Part shown: positions 1 to 8,493 of the stretch, piece by piece | How positions within the stretch are numbered: position 1 is the stretch's first letter | Layout of the letters: the number at the start of each line of letters is the position of its first letter | Source: Bacteroidota bacterium | GTDB taxonomy: Bacteria > Bacteroidota > Bacteroidia > Chitinophagales > Chitinophagaceae | Assembly: GCA_020161435.1 (NCBI GenBank) | Contig: JAIUNV010000004.1 | Coordinates: forward strand, 429,850-493,849 | DNA: 64,000 nt | Reading direction: 5' to 3' | Position numbers and translations under genes: made by a program | The notes under the pieces: model-generated | The model's database searches: none | What the model was told of the DNA's origin: nothing | Seen by the model: the letters and a program-made list of their open reading frames with translations, nothing else

Positions 1-90
1 GTATTCAATGCCAAATTCCTTCAGCAAAGCAAGAAAGTCCTCTGACTTTCTATTGCCGTGTCCGATAGTATAAAGTGGCTTTTTTGTCAT
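1..90 (-). CDS. DUF488 family protein (N-terminal 30 residues only)
   Basis: The frame opens with ATG at 88-90 on the minus strand and runs off the left edge. The 30 visible residues include YTIGHGNRKSEDFL, which is the start of DUF488 proteins (small bacterial proteins with a TIGHxNR N-terminus; function not established). It is the cargo of the partial cassette left of site A, and its start codon lies about 75 bp inside the cassette boundary. The rest of the protein and that cassette's own att site are outside the window. Confidence 0.7.
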   Translation of the reverse strand, partial: MTKKPLYTIGHGNRKSEDFLALLKEFGIEY

Positions 91-158
91 ACCTCAAAAA
101 TACGAATAATTTGTCTTTTGGATGCTCTTTAATTAACGGACTGTCGCTTTAAAATGAC

Positions 159-290
159 GCCCAACGGTTCTGGTATTTATGAAGGGCGGGATTAGATGTA
201 CAAAAGTTAAGCTTTGCACTACCGCTTAATAGAATTACTGTCGCTGAAATTATGACGTTCAGCCCGCCTTTTATAAATACCATGTTAGCG
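159..290 (-). other. attC-like site A
   Basis: Left core GCCCAAC (159-165), right core GTTAGCG (284-290), 132 bp, short class. The arms GGTATTTAT and ATAAATACC pair, followed by GGGCGG/CCGCC. The loop side contains the recurring TACAAAAGTT motif. It is the att site of the VOC cassette to its right. Confidence 0.85.
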
Positions 291-316
291 GTTCGTTGTT
301 GTTTTCGTGTATTTTT

Positions 317-733
317 TTATTCGTGATAACCCTTTTTTACTTGTCGTTTTGAAATCCACCAATAATTTCCACAAGGGTCAATTATACCCGATTGTCTGTC
401 TTCGTATGGCATATCTGCTGGTTCAAATTCAATTTTCGCTCCATTGTCAACGGCTCTTTGATGAACAGCTTCTACATCGTCAACGAAAAGATAAAGTGCT
501 GTTCTCATTCCTTCAAATTGTTCTCTGGCTTGACTAATCATAAAGCAAGTGTCGCCTATTTGCAGAATACAGTTTGCTATATCTCCATTGGTTGGGTTTA
601 CAGAACGGTTAATTTCTTTCGCAAAAAAGGCATTTTTCAGAAAGTCAATTAAGAGTTGTGGTTTGTCAACAAAAAGATATGGAGTAACTGTATGAAAGTT
701 GTCAGGTTTGTATGTATTAAGTATGTCGTTCAT
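317..733 (-). CDS. VOC family (glyoxalase/PhnB-like) protein
   Basis: This 138-residue protein has the single-module vicinal oxygen chelate pattern. An N-terminal segment (VTPYLFVDKPQLLIDFLKNAF) leads into a C-terminal half with LYLFVDDVEAVHQRAVDNGA and a final IIDPCGNYWWISKR strand, as in PhnB-like and bleomycin-resistance-like members. Such proteins act as isomerases, dioxygenases or drug-binding proteins, and the substrate cannot be told from sequence. It is the only gene of cassette 1. Its stop codon is 26 bp from the right core of site A and its start is 83 bp from the boundary at site B. No signal peptide is seen, so it is probably cytoplasmic. Confidence 0.85.
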   Translation of the reverse strand: MNDILNTYKPDNFHTVTPYLFVDKPQLLIDFLKNAFFAKEINRSVNPTNGDIANCILQIGDTCFMISQAREQFEGMRTALYLFVDDVEAVHQRAVDNGAKIEFEPADMPYEDRQSGIIDPCGNYWWISKRQVKKGYHE

Positions 734-810
734 TTTTTACATTTTTAGGTTTAGAATTTACTTATCTTTTTTATTCAGTCATTTTTAGGGGTGCGTTTTT
801 CTACAATGAC

Positions 811-942
811 CGCTAACGGTTTGGGTATTGGCGAAGAAGGGGCATTTAAAAACCGTCAGCCGAATCTATGTACAAAAGTTGATAGTAGCACAATTGTTCA
901 ATTACTTCCTTCAGCCCCTTTTTTGCCAATACCGTGTTAGTG
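811..942 (-). other. attC-like site B
   Basis: Left core CGCTAAC (811-817), right core GTTAGTG (936-942), 132 bp, short class. Arms GGTATTGGCGAAGAAGGGG and CCCCTTTTTTGCCAATACC pair almost fully. Contains TACAAAAGTT. The left core belongs to cassette 1 and the right core to cassette 2. Confidence 0.88.
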
Positions 943-1064
943 GCAGTTTCTCTGAATGGTCGATTTAGTTCCTTACGAATTATCAATAATATACTTGATT
1001 TATTTTCATTTGCAAGATTCAGCTTATTTAAAGGAATGTCCATACTCATACTTAAACATATGCG

Positions 1065-2399
1065 TTATTTCGCTCTATTAAAAACTGCAAGCAATGAAGT
1101 AATTCCAACTTTACTGCCAAATGGAATTGCAGATAAATCCACTTCAAAATTGCCATTGTGGTTTACAAAAGGAACAGCACCTTTCTTAATGGCCTCTTCA
1201 AACCTTTTTGGTTCAGCCACACCAACATTGATAAAGCAATAAGCCGCTTTTTTGGTGTTGTCAAAAACCAAATGATGAAAATCTTCTGAACCCATAGACG
1301 AAGGAATCATAGTTTCATCTAATAACAATTTATCATTTTTAATAACTGGCTTTAAGGCACTCCTTACCGTGTTTGTTAGTTGCTCATCATTTACAAGTGG
1401 ATACGACCAACCTTTGAATTTGATGGTTGGATATTTGTCTTTGTCCATATTGTACGCATAAGCGATACCATCATTAATTCGTTTGATGCCTTCAATCATC
1501 GTTTTACGGTCTTTCTCGTTAAACCAACGAAGATTGACTTTTAACAATGCGGATGCAGGAATAACATTATTATCGATACCAGCCTGCACAGAACCTACGG
1601 TTATTACTGCTGCATGTTTAGGGTCAATTGCTCTACTGACAATGGCCTGGTATTGCATTATGGCTGCTGCCGCCATTACTACAGGGTCTTTGGTTAAGTT
1701 TGGTGTTGAGCCATGTCCACCTATTCCGTAGAAAGTAACATCAAACTGGTCAGTTCCTGCATTGCGAACTCCCGAACCAGCGATAACCATTCCAACTGCA
1801 ATTGGTGCGGTGTGCATCCCTAATAAATAGTCTGGCTCGGGAATACCATATTTGGTATAGAGTCCATCTTCTGTCATTGCTCTCGCACCTTCAATGAGTT
1901 CTTCAGCAGGTTGACCAATGAAGATGACTGTTCCTTTCCAAAGGTCTTTATGTTCGGCAAAAAATTTGGCAGTAGCCAGCAACCAAGTTACATGTGCATC
2001 GTGTCCGCACATATGCCCGACAGGAGTTGTCGCATCTGCCAGCTCCACTACTTTGGTACTCTTGTAGGGGAGGTTGGTCGTTTCTTTCACAGCATTTGCG
2101 TCCATATCTGCCCGGTACATTACAATGGGGCCATTCCCGTTTTTCATCACTGCCGCAATGCCAGTTTTTCCAATATGTTCCGTTACGGTATAGCCATAAG
2201 ATTTCAATTCTTTGGCAGCGATGCCGGCAGTTCGGGTTTCATGAAAACCCAATTCAGGATTTTGATGCAGGTCTTTGAAGATAGCCACAAATTTATCATT
2301 GTCCTTTGCAATGGCTTGTTCAATAACCGTAGTGTTGTTTTGGGCAAAAGCGATTGCTCCAATCAATGTTGTTCCTAATGCTAAAAGTGTTCTTTTCAT
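1065..2399 (-). CDS. M20 family amidohydrolase (secreted)
   Basis: This 444-residue protein belongs to the M20 peptidase/amidohydrolase family (hippurate hydrolase or IAA-amino-acid hydrolase type), zinc enzymes that cleave N-acyl amino acids. Visible signatures are DLHQNPELGFHE, MYRADMDAN (metal Asp), GHMCGHDAHV (metal ligands), GQPAEELIEGA (catalytic and metal Glu), the dimerisation-domain motif GGHGSTPN and SSMGSEDFHHL near the C-terminus. The chosen start, ATG at 2397-2399, gives a clean signal peptide (KRTLLALGTTLIGAIAFAQ). A longer frame to 2456 would run up to the cassette boundary. It is the sole gene of cassette 2, in a region otherwise carrying accessory functions. The substrate is not deducible. 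Confidence 0.9.
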   Translation of the reverse strand: MKRTLLALGTTLIGAIAFAQNNTTVIEQAIAKDNDKFVAIFKDLHQNPELGFHETRTAGIAAKELKSYGYTVTEHIGKTGIAAVMKNGNGPIVMYRADMDANAVKETTNLPYKSTKVVELADATTPVGHMCGHDAHVTWLLATAKFFAEHKDLWKGTVIFIGQPAEELIEGARAMTEDGLYTKYGIPEPDYLLGMHTAPIAVGMVIAGSGVRNAGTDQFDVTFYGIGGHGSTPNLTKDPVVMAAAAIMQYQAIVSRAIDPKHAAVITVGSVQAGIDNNVIPASALLKVNLRWFNEKDRKTMIEGIKRINDGIAYAYNMDKDKYPTIKFKGWSYPLVNDEQLTNTVRSALKPVIKNDKLLLDETMIPSSMGSEDFHHLVFDNTKKAAYCFINVGVAEPKRFEEAIKKGAVPFVNHNGNFEVDLSAIPFGSKVGITSLLAVFNRAK

Positions 2400-2453
2400 T
2401 TTGTTAATATTGCGTTTGTTGTTGAGTTTGTTTGGGTGCTGAGTTGAAATTGC

Positions 2454-2649
2454 CACTAACGTTCAGGGCTTGCTGCTGTGCTGGGATTTGAATCTCGTCT
2501 GCCCAACCACTGAAGCCCAATAGAAGTTTTACTTATAAATATACCGAGAATTATTTTTAGATGAAGGTCTGCCCATAACCGCTGCTGAATAGAGAACAAC
2601 TGCTGAGGATTTATTCGTCTGCCAGCATAGCAGCAACCCCATGTTAGCA
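2454..2649 (-). other. attC-like site C
   Basis: Left core CACTAAC (2454-2460), right core GTTAGCA (2643-2649), 196 bp, long class. Arms GGGCTTGCTGCTGTGCTGG and CCAGCATAGCAGCAACCCC pair. The interior carries the long-class motif CCGCTGCTGA. Its arms are close to those of sites E and M. Confidence 0.85.
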
Positions 2650-2664
2650 GCCGTTTTGTGTTTA

Positions 2665-3225
2665 TCAATGATACCAGTTGTTAGTCAAATGTCGATATTC
2701 GTTGTCTGGTTTTGTTTTGTCTATGAAGTAAGTGATTCCCAGTCTAACGTCAAGAAAGCCCCAGAGTCCATAATAGATTCTATTGCCAGATTTCGAAATT
2801 AGATAAACACCCAACTTTTTTTGTCCTACTCTTAATTTGTCAATGTCAAAAGAATTAATTGATTCTGTCTTTGATACTGTGTCATTTAAAATTGTAATAT
2901 CTCCTTGAACTTCAGTCAGGATTTTATTTATCTCAACCAGGGTTTCTTTATTTGTCTTAATGTATATTCTGTAGGACGTGTCAATTAAAAGTGGCTCTGT
3001 CAACTGTTGAATTACAGCAAAAAGAATGAGAATGACTGTCCAAAATATTTTTGTCTTAAAGTTTGTTTTCGAAAACAAAATAACAAGATAAAAAGTCAAG
3101 GCTGTGATAAGTCCACCAATAAGTAAACCTTGATAAGTACCTTGTTGTCTTCCGAAGAATAGAAAGCTTAAAAAAGTCAAAGCGACTCCAACTAAAAGTC
3201 CAACAAATTTGAAGAGGGTTGTCAT
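2665..3225 (-). CDS. Unknown membrane protein
   Basis: I do not recognise this 186-residue protein. Three hydrophobic segments occupy roughly residues 5-25, 32-51 and 58-77. They are followed by a soluble C-terminal part with Lys/Glu-rich text and a KLGVYLISKSGNRIYYG stretch, so it is probably an inner-membrane protein with a C-terminal domain outside the bilayer. It is the only gene of cassette 3. Its ATG (3223-3225) is about 16 bp from the cassette boundary at site D, which leaves room for little more than a ribosome-binding leader. Expression probably depends on transcription entering from upstream cassettes. Confidence 0.7.
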   Translation of the reverse strand: MTTLFKFVGLLVGVALTFLSFLFFGRQQGTYQGLLIGGLITALTFYLVILFSKTNFKTKIFWTVILILFAVIQQLTEPLLIDTSYRIYIKTNKETLVEINKILTEVQGDITILNDTVSKTESINSFDIDKLRVGQKKLGVYLISKSGNRIYYGLWGFLDVRLGITYFIDKTKPDNEYRHLTNNWYH

Positions 3226-3235
3226 TTAAAATGGC

Positions 3236-3434
3236 TGCTAACGGTCAACAGCTTTGCGTTCGGCAGGGCATTGGAAAAACGTCCAGCCCGGAACTGCTGC
3301 TGATGTAAGATACAAAAGCTGAGAATATAATTTATTGTTCATTAGCGTTCGGTCAGCCGGATATGTAGCTGATAGTAATACTGCCGATGAGGATTTATTA
3401 GTCGTCCCTGCTGACGCAAAACTGCCTGTTGTGC
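3236..3434 (-). other. attC-like site D
   Basis: Left core TGCTAAC (3236-3242), right core GTTGTGC (3428-3434), 199 bp, long class. Arms TTTGCGTTCGGCAGGG and CCCTGCTGACGCAAA pair with a few mismatches. The interior holds CAGCCCGGAACTGCTGCTGAT, related to the interior of the other long sites. Confidence 0.82.
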
Positions 3435-3442
3435 GTTCGTAT

Positions 3443-4435
3443 TTATTGTCGCATTAACCATTCTTTCCAATCATTAGATACCTTGTCCCAATTAAAAATG
3501 TCATAATTGGGTTCGCCATTCGCTTTTAACGGAAAATAATTGTGCTCTGTCCCAACGTATGCTTTGAATGTAAAATTTTTTCTTTTTTGTCTTATCATTT
3601 CAATTCTCAAATAGTCGTTGAATGGGGAGCTGTAATCTTTTGTACCATAGCAAACAAGAACAGGGATTTTTAATCTCTGCAGATATTGAATTGGCGGAAT
3701 TGAAAATTCATATGTCGCTTTGTAAGTGTCTCCATTCGATGCGTCCGTGTTTGTTGGCTCCGCCACTATGTTTTCCCAATTTTTTATTACATCTTCTGCA
3801 TATTTAGTTGTGTCTGTCTCGTTAGCTCTTTGTCGCTCAACGATTGTTAAAATTCTTCCTAAAGGGTTACCGCCTGAATAAATAAGTTCTGTCACTTTCG
3901 GAAAACTCAAAGCAAGTTTTGCCGCAACCGTACTTCCTTCCGAATGCCCTGCGACAATCAATTTACTTTTGGAAATCCAGGGTTGCCGTTGTAAAAAAGT
4001 AATGACATAAATATTTCTATTCACATAATAGTCAAGCAAATTTCTCTCTAAATATTTTTTTGAAAATTTTCCTGTGCTATCCACATAAGTAAAGTCTTCT
4101 GCTAAGGATTTTTTGTCGGCAATAAGCGGAGTGAAAGGCTTACTAATGATTGCCAAATGATAGTGATTGGTTAAGCTATCAGGGTTGAAAGGAAAAACTC
4201 CATACATTCCTTGCTCATCATATTTAATTAATGGTTGCGGTAAGCTGCCTTGACAAAAAAGAAACAAAGGTTTTGGTTTCTTTTCTTCACCCTTTTTTGA
4301 TTTGATTAGTATATCAACAGTGTCGTCTTTATAAATTGTCTGCAAATGTCTGAAGCCATAGTCCTCCGGTCGCTTATTTTGTCCAAATAAACTAGTACTT
4401 AAAAAAAAGAATGCTAGGAGTATGAGACTCTTCAT
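3443..4435 (-). CDS. Alpha/beta hydrolase, secreted
   Basis: This 330-residue protein has an N-terminal signal peptide (KSLILLAFFFLSTSLFGQ) and an alpha/beta hydrolase core. The nucleophile elbow is GHSEGS (in LIVAGHSEGSTVAAKLAL). Later, VLVCYGTKDYSSPFNDY provides the usual acid-region strand and GTEHNYF a plausible catalytic His. It is probably an esterase or peptidase-like hydrolase of the periplasm, and the substrate is unknown. I chose the ATG at 4433-4435: a longer in-frame ORF (to 4621) would read through site E, whereas this start sits about 14 bp inside the boundary and gives a signal peptide. It is the sole gene of cassette 4. Confidence 0.82.
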   Translation of the reverse strand: MKSLILLAFFFLSTSLFGQNKRPEDYGFRHLQTIYKDDTVDILIKSKKGEEKKPKPLFLFCQGSLPQPLIKYDEQGMYGVFPFNPDSLTNHYHLAIISKPFTPLIADKKSLAEDFTYVDSTGKFSKKYLERNLLDYYVNRNIYVITFLQRQPWISKSKLIVAGHSEGSTVAAKLALSFPKVTELIYSGGNPLGRILTIVERQRANETDTTKYAEDVIKNWENIVAEPTNTDASNGDTYKATYEFSIPPIQYLQRLKIPVLVCYGTKDYSSPFNDYLRIEMIRQKRKNFTFKAYVGTEHNYFPLKANGEPNYDIFNWDKVSNDWKEWLMRQ

Positions 4436-4443
4436 AATATGAC

Positions 4444-4635
4444 GCACAACGGCCAGGGCTTGCTGCTGTGCTGGTATTTTATAATGTCCAGCCCGGAGCC
4501 GCAGCCGATTGAAAAACTGATGATGAAGATAACAACAAAAGATGATAGAATTCCGTCGGCTGGATATGGGCTGATAGCGATATGAAGCTGAGTATATATT
4601 CGTCTGCCAGCATAGCAGCAAACCCCCTGTTGTAT
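4444..4635 (-). other. attC-like site E
   Basis: Left core GCACAAC (4444-4450), right core GTTGTAT (4629-4635), 192 bp, long class. Arms GGCTTGCTGCTGTGCTGG and CCAGCATAGCAGCAAACC are identical to those of site M in array 2, and the match continues into GTATTTTATAAT. This is the att site of the large operon cassette. Confidence 0.87.
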
Positions 4636-4725
4636 GTTCGCCCTTCGTCTTGGTTCTTCAAATGTTTAGTCTGTGTCTACCGTGGCAGGGTGTGTCCCGG
4701 AAGCGTAGGAACAAGGCAGGCTCTT

Positions 4726-4767
4726 TTGCAAGGTTGGTTTTGTGTGGCGGCTTTGTACGCCTTGCAA
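4726..4767. repeat. Hairpin repeat, left copy, flanking the five-gene operon
   Basis: Perfect 8-bp stem TTGCAAGG / CCTTGCAA with a 26-nt loop. The loop and stem recur nearly unchanged at 11288-11330, at the other end of the operon and in the same orientation. Outer bases AGGCA and TGCCT can extend the stem. It sits just past the stop codon of the methyltransferase gene, so it could also act as a terminator. Confidence 0.65.
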
Positions 4768-4790
4768 ATGTGCCTGACTTGGTGCGTCGG

Positions 4791-6650
4791 CTAAATTACT
4801 TTTTGAAGTTCAATGTCATATTTAGTTTCAAAAAAACTGTCAAGCACCTCTTTGTCCTTTTCATTAATCACAAATTTTATTTCGTCTTGGTCTAAGTTGC
4901 AGATACCAAAGTTTCTAATATAGTTACTGCTGAATGAAAAATACCCCGAAGTATATGGCTTACTTGAATTTTTAATATAAAACCAAAAAAGTCTTGATTC
5001 CATTATTTTTTTCATTACCAACAATTCACTTTTTGATTCAGCAAGTAACGCAAGTCCGTTATAAAATAATAAGTTTTCATCTGAATTGATTAAGTAATTG
5101 GGAACTTTGGCAGCCAGATGTGGGAAGAAAAGTTTATGCTTCATTTTTTCTAAGGACTGAGTTCTACCAAAAGCAAACCAGCTTTCGTAATCCCCTTCGC
5201 CATTATCTCTTGCAGCAAGAATAGTTTTTTTATTTTCTAAATATTTATATGCTTTTGGAAAATTTCTTTTAAGAAAGGCTTCTTTTAAAAGTTGAGGTTT
5301 TATACCATCATCATAAGGGAAAATTACTTTTTCTTTTAATTTAGAAAAACTATCTGTAGTATTTAGCCTATTTGAGTTTAGAATATCTCTGCAAATTCCT
5401 TTTTCTATTGGAAAAACACTTCCATTTTGAAGATAGTAAAAGTCTTTATCTTCTTTGATTGGATTAAAAATGTAGATATCATTTTTGAGGGTTGCAATTC
5501 CATTTCGAGTTTTATACAAGTCTCCTAATGAAACACCTGTCGATTCAATTTTGGAAATTATTTCATGGTTTTGCAAATTCCAACCTTTCTTAAAATCTAA
5601 TTTTGAATAATTAATAATGCTAAAAAGATTTTGATTATTTGGTAATTGGTTTACACCAGTTGATTTGTAATATTTGATAGAACTTTCCTTCCTGTTTTCT
5701 ATAAGGCAAATACAAGTGTAAGTGTATCTTGATTTAAATATTTGCTCTGTTCCAAAATCGATAATCCGAAACTCTAAACTGTTTGTTTGAAAATATTCTC
5801 TAAGGCCTCTTCCATTTAAGCTTTTAAAAAAGCTATTCATAGTAATGAACCCAAGAATACCGTCAATTGCGAGGCTTTCTATTCCGATTTGAAAAAACGG
5901 GATGTAAAGGTCGGGATGCCCTGAGTTGCATACCTTCCATTTGGTAAGGCTTTTTTTTGTTTCTTCACTAAGATGCCTAGAACACACATAGGGAGGATTT
6001 CCTAAGATGATATCAAAGCCAGAAAATTTTTTCAAAATATTTCTCCAACTGAAATTTAATGCATCTCCAACAAATAAGTTAAACTTAAATTCTTTTCGGT
6101 CTTCGCCTTCAATTAGTGCTAAAAGGCAGAGAAGGAGTTTCGTTCTAGTAACAGAGTAAGTTTGTATATCTAGGCCATATATGTGGCTTCTATAAATTTC
6201 AAAATAGGTTTTATTAGTTAGTCGTTTAATTTCTTTTGCAGCATTATATAGAAATCCGCCGCATCCACATGAGATATCAGCAATTTTTAAATTACTAATT
6301 GATTTATTCTTTGCTGTAAAGGTTTGTGTAATAATGTAGTCACGGATATTTAAAGGAGTATAGATAGCCCCATTAATAATTCTGTCTGCAGGAGAAACAA
6401 CAAATTCAAAAAGTTCGATAAGTTGCTCTGTGTCAAAATTTCCTATTTCATTCTTAATTATACTTGTAAAAGCTAAAAGTTTTGAAAAATCTTTTGCATG
6501 TTGTTCGTTTATTACATAACCCTTTAAAAATTCATTTTTTTGAACTGTTAAATTATTGGCTTTAAGAAATGCAGAAACAATAAGACGGTCAATTTCGGTT
6601 GGCTTACTTGAACAGTTAGAACTAAGGTATTTAAAAATCAGATTTTTCAT
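4791..6650 (-). CDS. N6-adenine DNA methyltransferase with target-recognition domain
   Basis: This protein of 619 residues carries the gamma-class adenine methyltransferase order: AdoMet-binding motif ADISCGCGG (about residues 124-132) followed by catalytic NPPY (about 218-221, in FDIILGNPPYV). The C-terminal third, from about residue 370, resembles the TaqI/Eco57I-type specificity domain, including RDNGEGDYESWFAFGRTQ and a terminal YFSFSSNYIRNFGI. The first 110 residues are helical and show no PD-(D/E)XK nuclease motif, so it looks like a methyltransferase without a fused nuclease. I chose ATG 6648-6650, which overlaps the upstream stop by 4 bp (ATGA), over a longer frame to 6686. It is the last gene of the cassette 5 operon and presumably marks self DNA for it. 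Confidence 0.88.
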   Translation of the reverse strand: MKNLIFKYLSSNCSSKPTEIDRLIVSAFLKANNLTVQKNEFLKGYVINEQHAKDFSKLLAFTSIIKNEIGNFDTEQLIELFEFVVSPADRIINGAIYTPLNIRDYIITQTFTAKNKSISNLKIADISCGCGGFLYNAAKEIKRLTNKTYFEIYRSHIYGLDIQTYSVTRTKLLLCLLALIEGEDRKEFKFNLFVGDALNFSWRNILKKFSGFDIILGNPPYVCSRHLSEETKKSLTKWKVCNSGHPDLYIPFFQIGIESLAIDGILGFITMNSFFKSLNGRGLREYFQTNSLEFRIIDFGTEQIFKSRYTYTCICLIENRKESSIKYYKSTGVNQLPNNQNLFSIINYSKLDFKKGWNLQNHEIISKIESTGVSLGDLYKTRNGIATLKNDIYIFNPIKEDKDFYYLQNGSVFPIEKGICRDILNSNRLNTTDSFSKLKEKVIFPYDDGIKPQLLKEAFLKRNFPKAYKYLENKKTILAARDNGEGDYESWFAFGRTQSLEKMKHKLFFPHLAAKVPNYLINSDENLLFYNGLALLAESKSELLVMKKIMESRLFWFYIKNSSKPYTSGYFSFSSNYIRNFGICNLDQDEIKFVINEKDKEVLDSFFETKYDIELQKVI

Positions 6651-7405
6651 ATTAAGTACGGACAAAGCGTTGAAGTTGGTTTCCAAATAATATTTGCTTT
6701 ATCAAAGTCCCAATGATTTGCCATCGTATGGGCAAATGGTTTCCATATTCTTTCCTGATATTCTTTATATAGGCTGGTAAAAATGCCATCATCAAGTAAC
6801 ACTTCAAATGCTGTTGGATAAAAATTAGATGTTAAAAAACCCATTCCTAAAATAAAATCCATTGGGTAATGCATGATTCGAGGTGTATCTAAATGAAGAA
6901 CCGAGCCATAATTAAAGTCATCGCTATCTAACGGGTTTACCATGTATTGTAAGTGATATATGGGATGCGGTTCAGTACTTACTAAATTCATGTCATGCCG
7001 GTCAATGTGAAAGCCAGCATAACAACTTTCCGTACCAATACCTCTAATTAGAACATTAAAATTTAAATCGGCTAAAGGGTCGCTTAATGTAAGCCACTCA
7101 TTTGAATTAGCGATAACCTTCATATTTAGAGTAATACTCACATCCTTTATTCCTTTTGGTCTAATATGTTTAATGGTTTCGACAGGGATTATAAAGTCTT
7201 CTATTTCATAGCCCCAAAAATTTGGGTCTCTGGTTCCATCTTTGAGTGTTGGAATGAAGTTGATATCTTCTAATTGTTTAGCGGCTTGTAATATAGGAGA
7301 TGTGTTTATGCTGCCACCAATTGTCTTTTCCAATGATTTCGCAACCATTCGAAGCTCTGAAGCTCTTTTTTCTCGAAAAAGCATAATGTTCTTTGGAATA
7401 CTCAT
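6647..7405 (-). CDS. Unknown protein of the GHKL-receiver-methyltransferase operon
   Basis: I do not recognise this 252-residue protein. It is soluble, without signal peptide or membrane segment. A central part reads as beta-rich (VSITLNMKVIANSNEW, LNFNVLIRGIGTESCYAGFHIDRHD), with clustered His and Asp (FHIDRHD, about residues 132-138) and further His residues (EPHPIYHLQYMV, VLHLDTPRIMHYP). The cluster could bind metal, but no catalytic family is identified. Its start overlaps the upstream receiver gene by 4 bp and its stop overlaps the methyltransferase start by 4 bp, so translation is probably coupled and the product works with its neighbours. In a defence reading it would be the effector or a regulatory subunit. 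Confidence 0.75.
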   Translation of the reverse strand: MSIPKNIMLFREKRASELRMVAKSLEKTIGGSINTSPILQAAKQLEDINFIPTLKDGTRDPNFWGYEIEDFIIPVETIKHIRPKGIKDVSITLNMKVIANSNEWLTLSDPLADLNFNVLIRGIGTESCYAGFHIDRHDMNLVSTEPHPIYHLQYMVNPLDSDDFNYGSVLHLDTPRIMHYPMDFILGMGFLTSNFYPTAFEVLLDDGIFTSLYKEYQERIWKPFAHTMANHWDFDKANIIWKPTSTLCPYLI

Positions 7406-8493
7406 TTGCTAGAAAGTTCTTCTTTGATTAATTTGATACGATTACTTTCAGAAGAATGAGGACGAGGATATCTTTTCTCTAAAACTGCTTTTAAAGAAAC
7501 ATACCGCTCGTCTTGCCATGCTTTGGGCTCTATTGTTGTATGAATTTTGAAACCCTCCAAAGGGTCGATTGGACATTTAAAAAATTCGCAAATAGTCCAG
7601 AAATTTGAACTTTTATTGTATTCCATAGGTAATGCTGCAACTAAATTTTTAAGCCCGGAAATTTCTGATAGAAGTTTAACTCTTTCCGAAGCATTCAGCA
7701 TTGTTAGTCTCTTGCCTTTTGTAGTTTCTTTAAAAATATTCTGAACAATATCCATCCACCATCTTTTCCAACCATCTGAAAACACTCCAGAAAAAAATGC
7801 TTTTGAAAAGAAGCCTTCCGAAAGATTCTGCCAATCTGATGACTTATCGATATCAATTCCCAACCTTGCAGCTAATAATTTTTCCTTAATTAATGCGCCT
7901 GGTTGATGAAACAATTCCTTTATAACAAAGGACGCATAATCATAAGTAGGCAATGGTTTCGCTAAATCAGTAAAATGTTCTAAAACTCTTGTATCTAGAG
8001 CTGATAAATCTTCTCTGCCCAAAATAACAGGCATGTCAAAATTTGAATCAGAAATAAATTGATAACCCTTAGCTAGCGAGGATAGCTTGACAGCAAATTT
8101 TTTCCAAGGTGGGGAAACTTGTTTAGTGAATTTGTAATCAAAATGTTCATGGCAAATTTTTTCAACATCATAGGTAGCTCTCATTTTTTCGTCAGTTGAA
8201 CACAAAATAATTGGGCATGATTTAACACCCCCTTCTCCAGCAATCATTCTTAATTCCTGAGCAATTGAAGGAGCATTATATGCAATATCAAGTGCTTTGC
8301 CATCTAAACGCAGGTCTAGTATCAGACCGTCAAAATCTTTAAGTCTTGCTTTTAAATCCTTTATTTCTTCCCCAAAAGTCTTGGGTTGTTCATACGTAAC
8401 TTCAATTAGTCCATCTATTTGTAAACCATCGGCGATTGCAGCAGTGGTTTCGTCATTTTCATCATCAAGGTATAAGAATTTATATTTAGCCAT
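7402..8493 (-). CDS. Receiver-domain protein with unknown C-terminal region
   Basis: This protein has 363 residues. The N-terminal ~140 residues have the features of a CheY-like receiver: acidic LDDEND near residue 9, the phospho-acceptor strand DGLILDLRLDG (about 54-64), CSTDE as the Thr/Ser strand and a Lys in KFTKQ. The remaining ~220 residues (with a central helical stretch and EPKAWQDERYVSLKAVLEKRYPRP near the end) match no DNA-binding domain I know, so it is not an ordinary transcription factor. It overlaps the histidine kinase gene by 8 bp at its start and the next gene by 4 bp. The adjacent kinase is its natural phosphodonor. Confidence 0.8.
   Translation of the reverse strand: MAKYKFLYLDDENDETTAAIADGLQIDGLIEVTYEQPKTFGEEIKDLKARLKDFDGLILDLRLDGKALDIAYNAPSIAQELRMIAGEGGVKSCPIILCSTDEKMRATYDVEKICHEHFDYKFTKQVSPPWKKFAVKLSSLAKGYQFISDSNFDMPVILGREDLSALDTRVLEHFTDLAKPLPTYDYASFVIKELFHQPGALIKEKLLAARLGIDIDKSSDWQNLSEGFFSKAFFSGVFSDGWKRWWMDIVQNIFKETTKGKRLTMLNASERVKLLSEISGLKNLVAALPMEYNKSSNFWTICEFFKCPIDPLEGFKIHTTIEPKAWQDERYVSLKAVLEKRYPRPHSSESNRIKLIKEELSSK

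Noticed and set aside
846..1049. 67-residue minus-strand frame
   Set aside because: It reads through att site B and has no recognisable domain. The open frame is most likely chance in AT-rich DNA.
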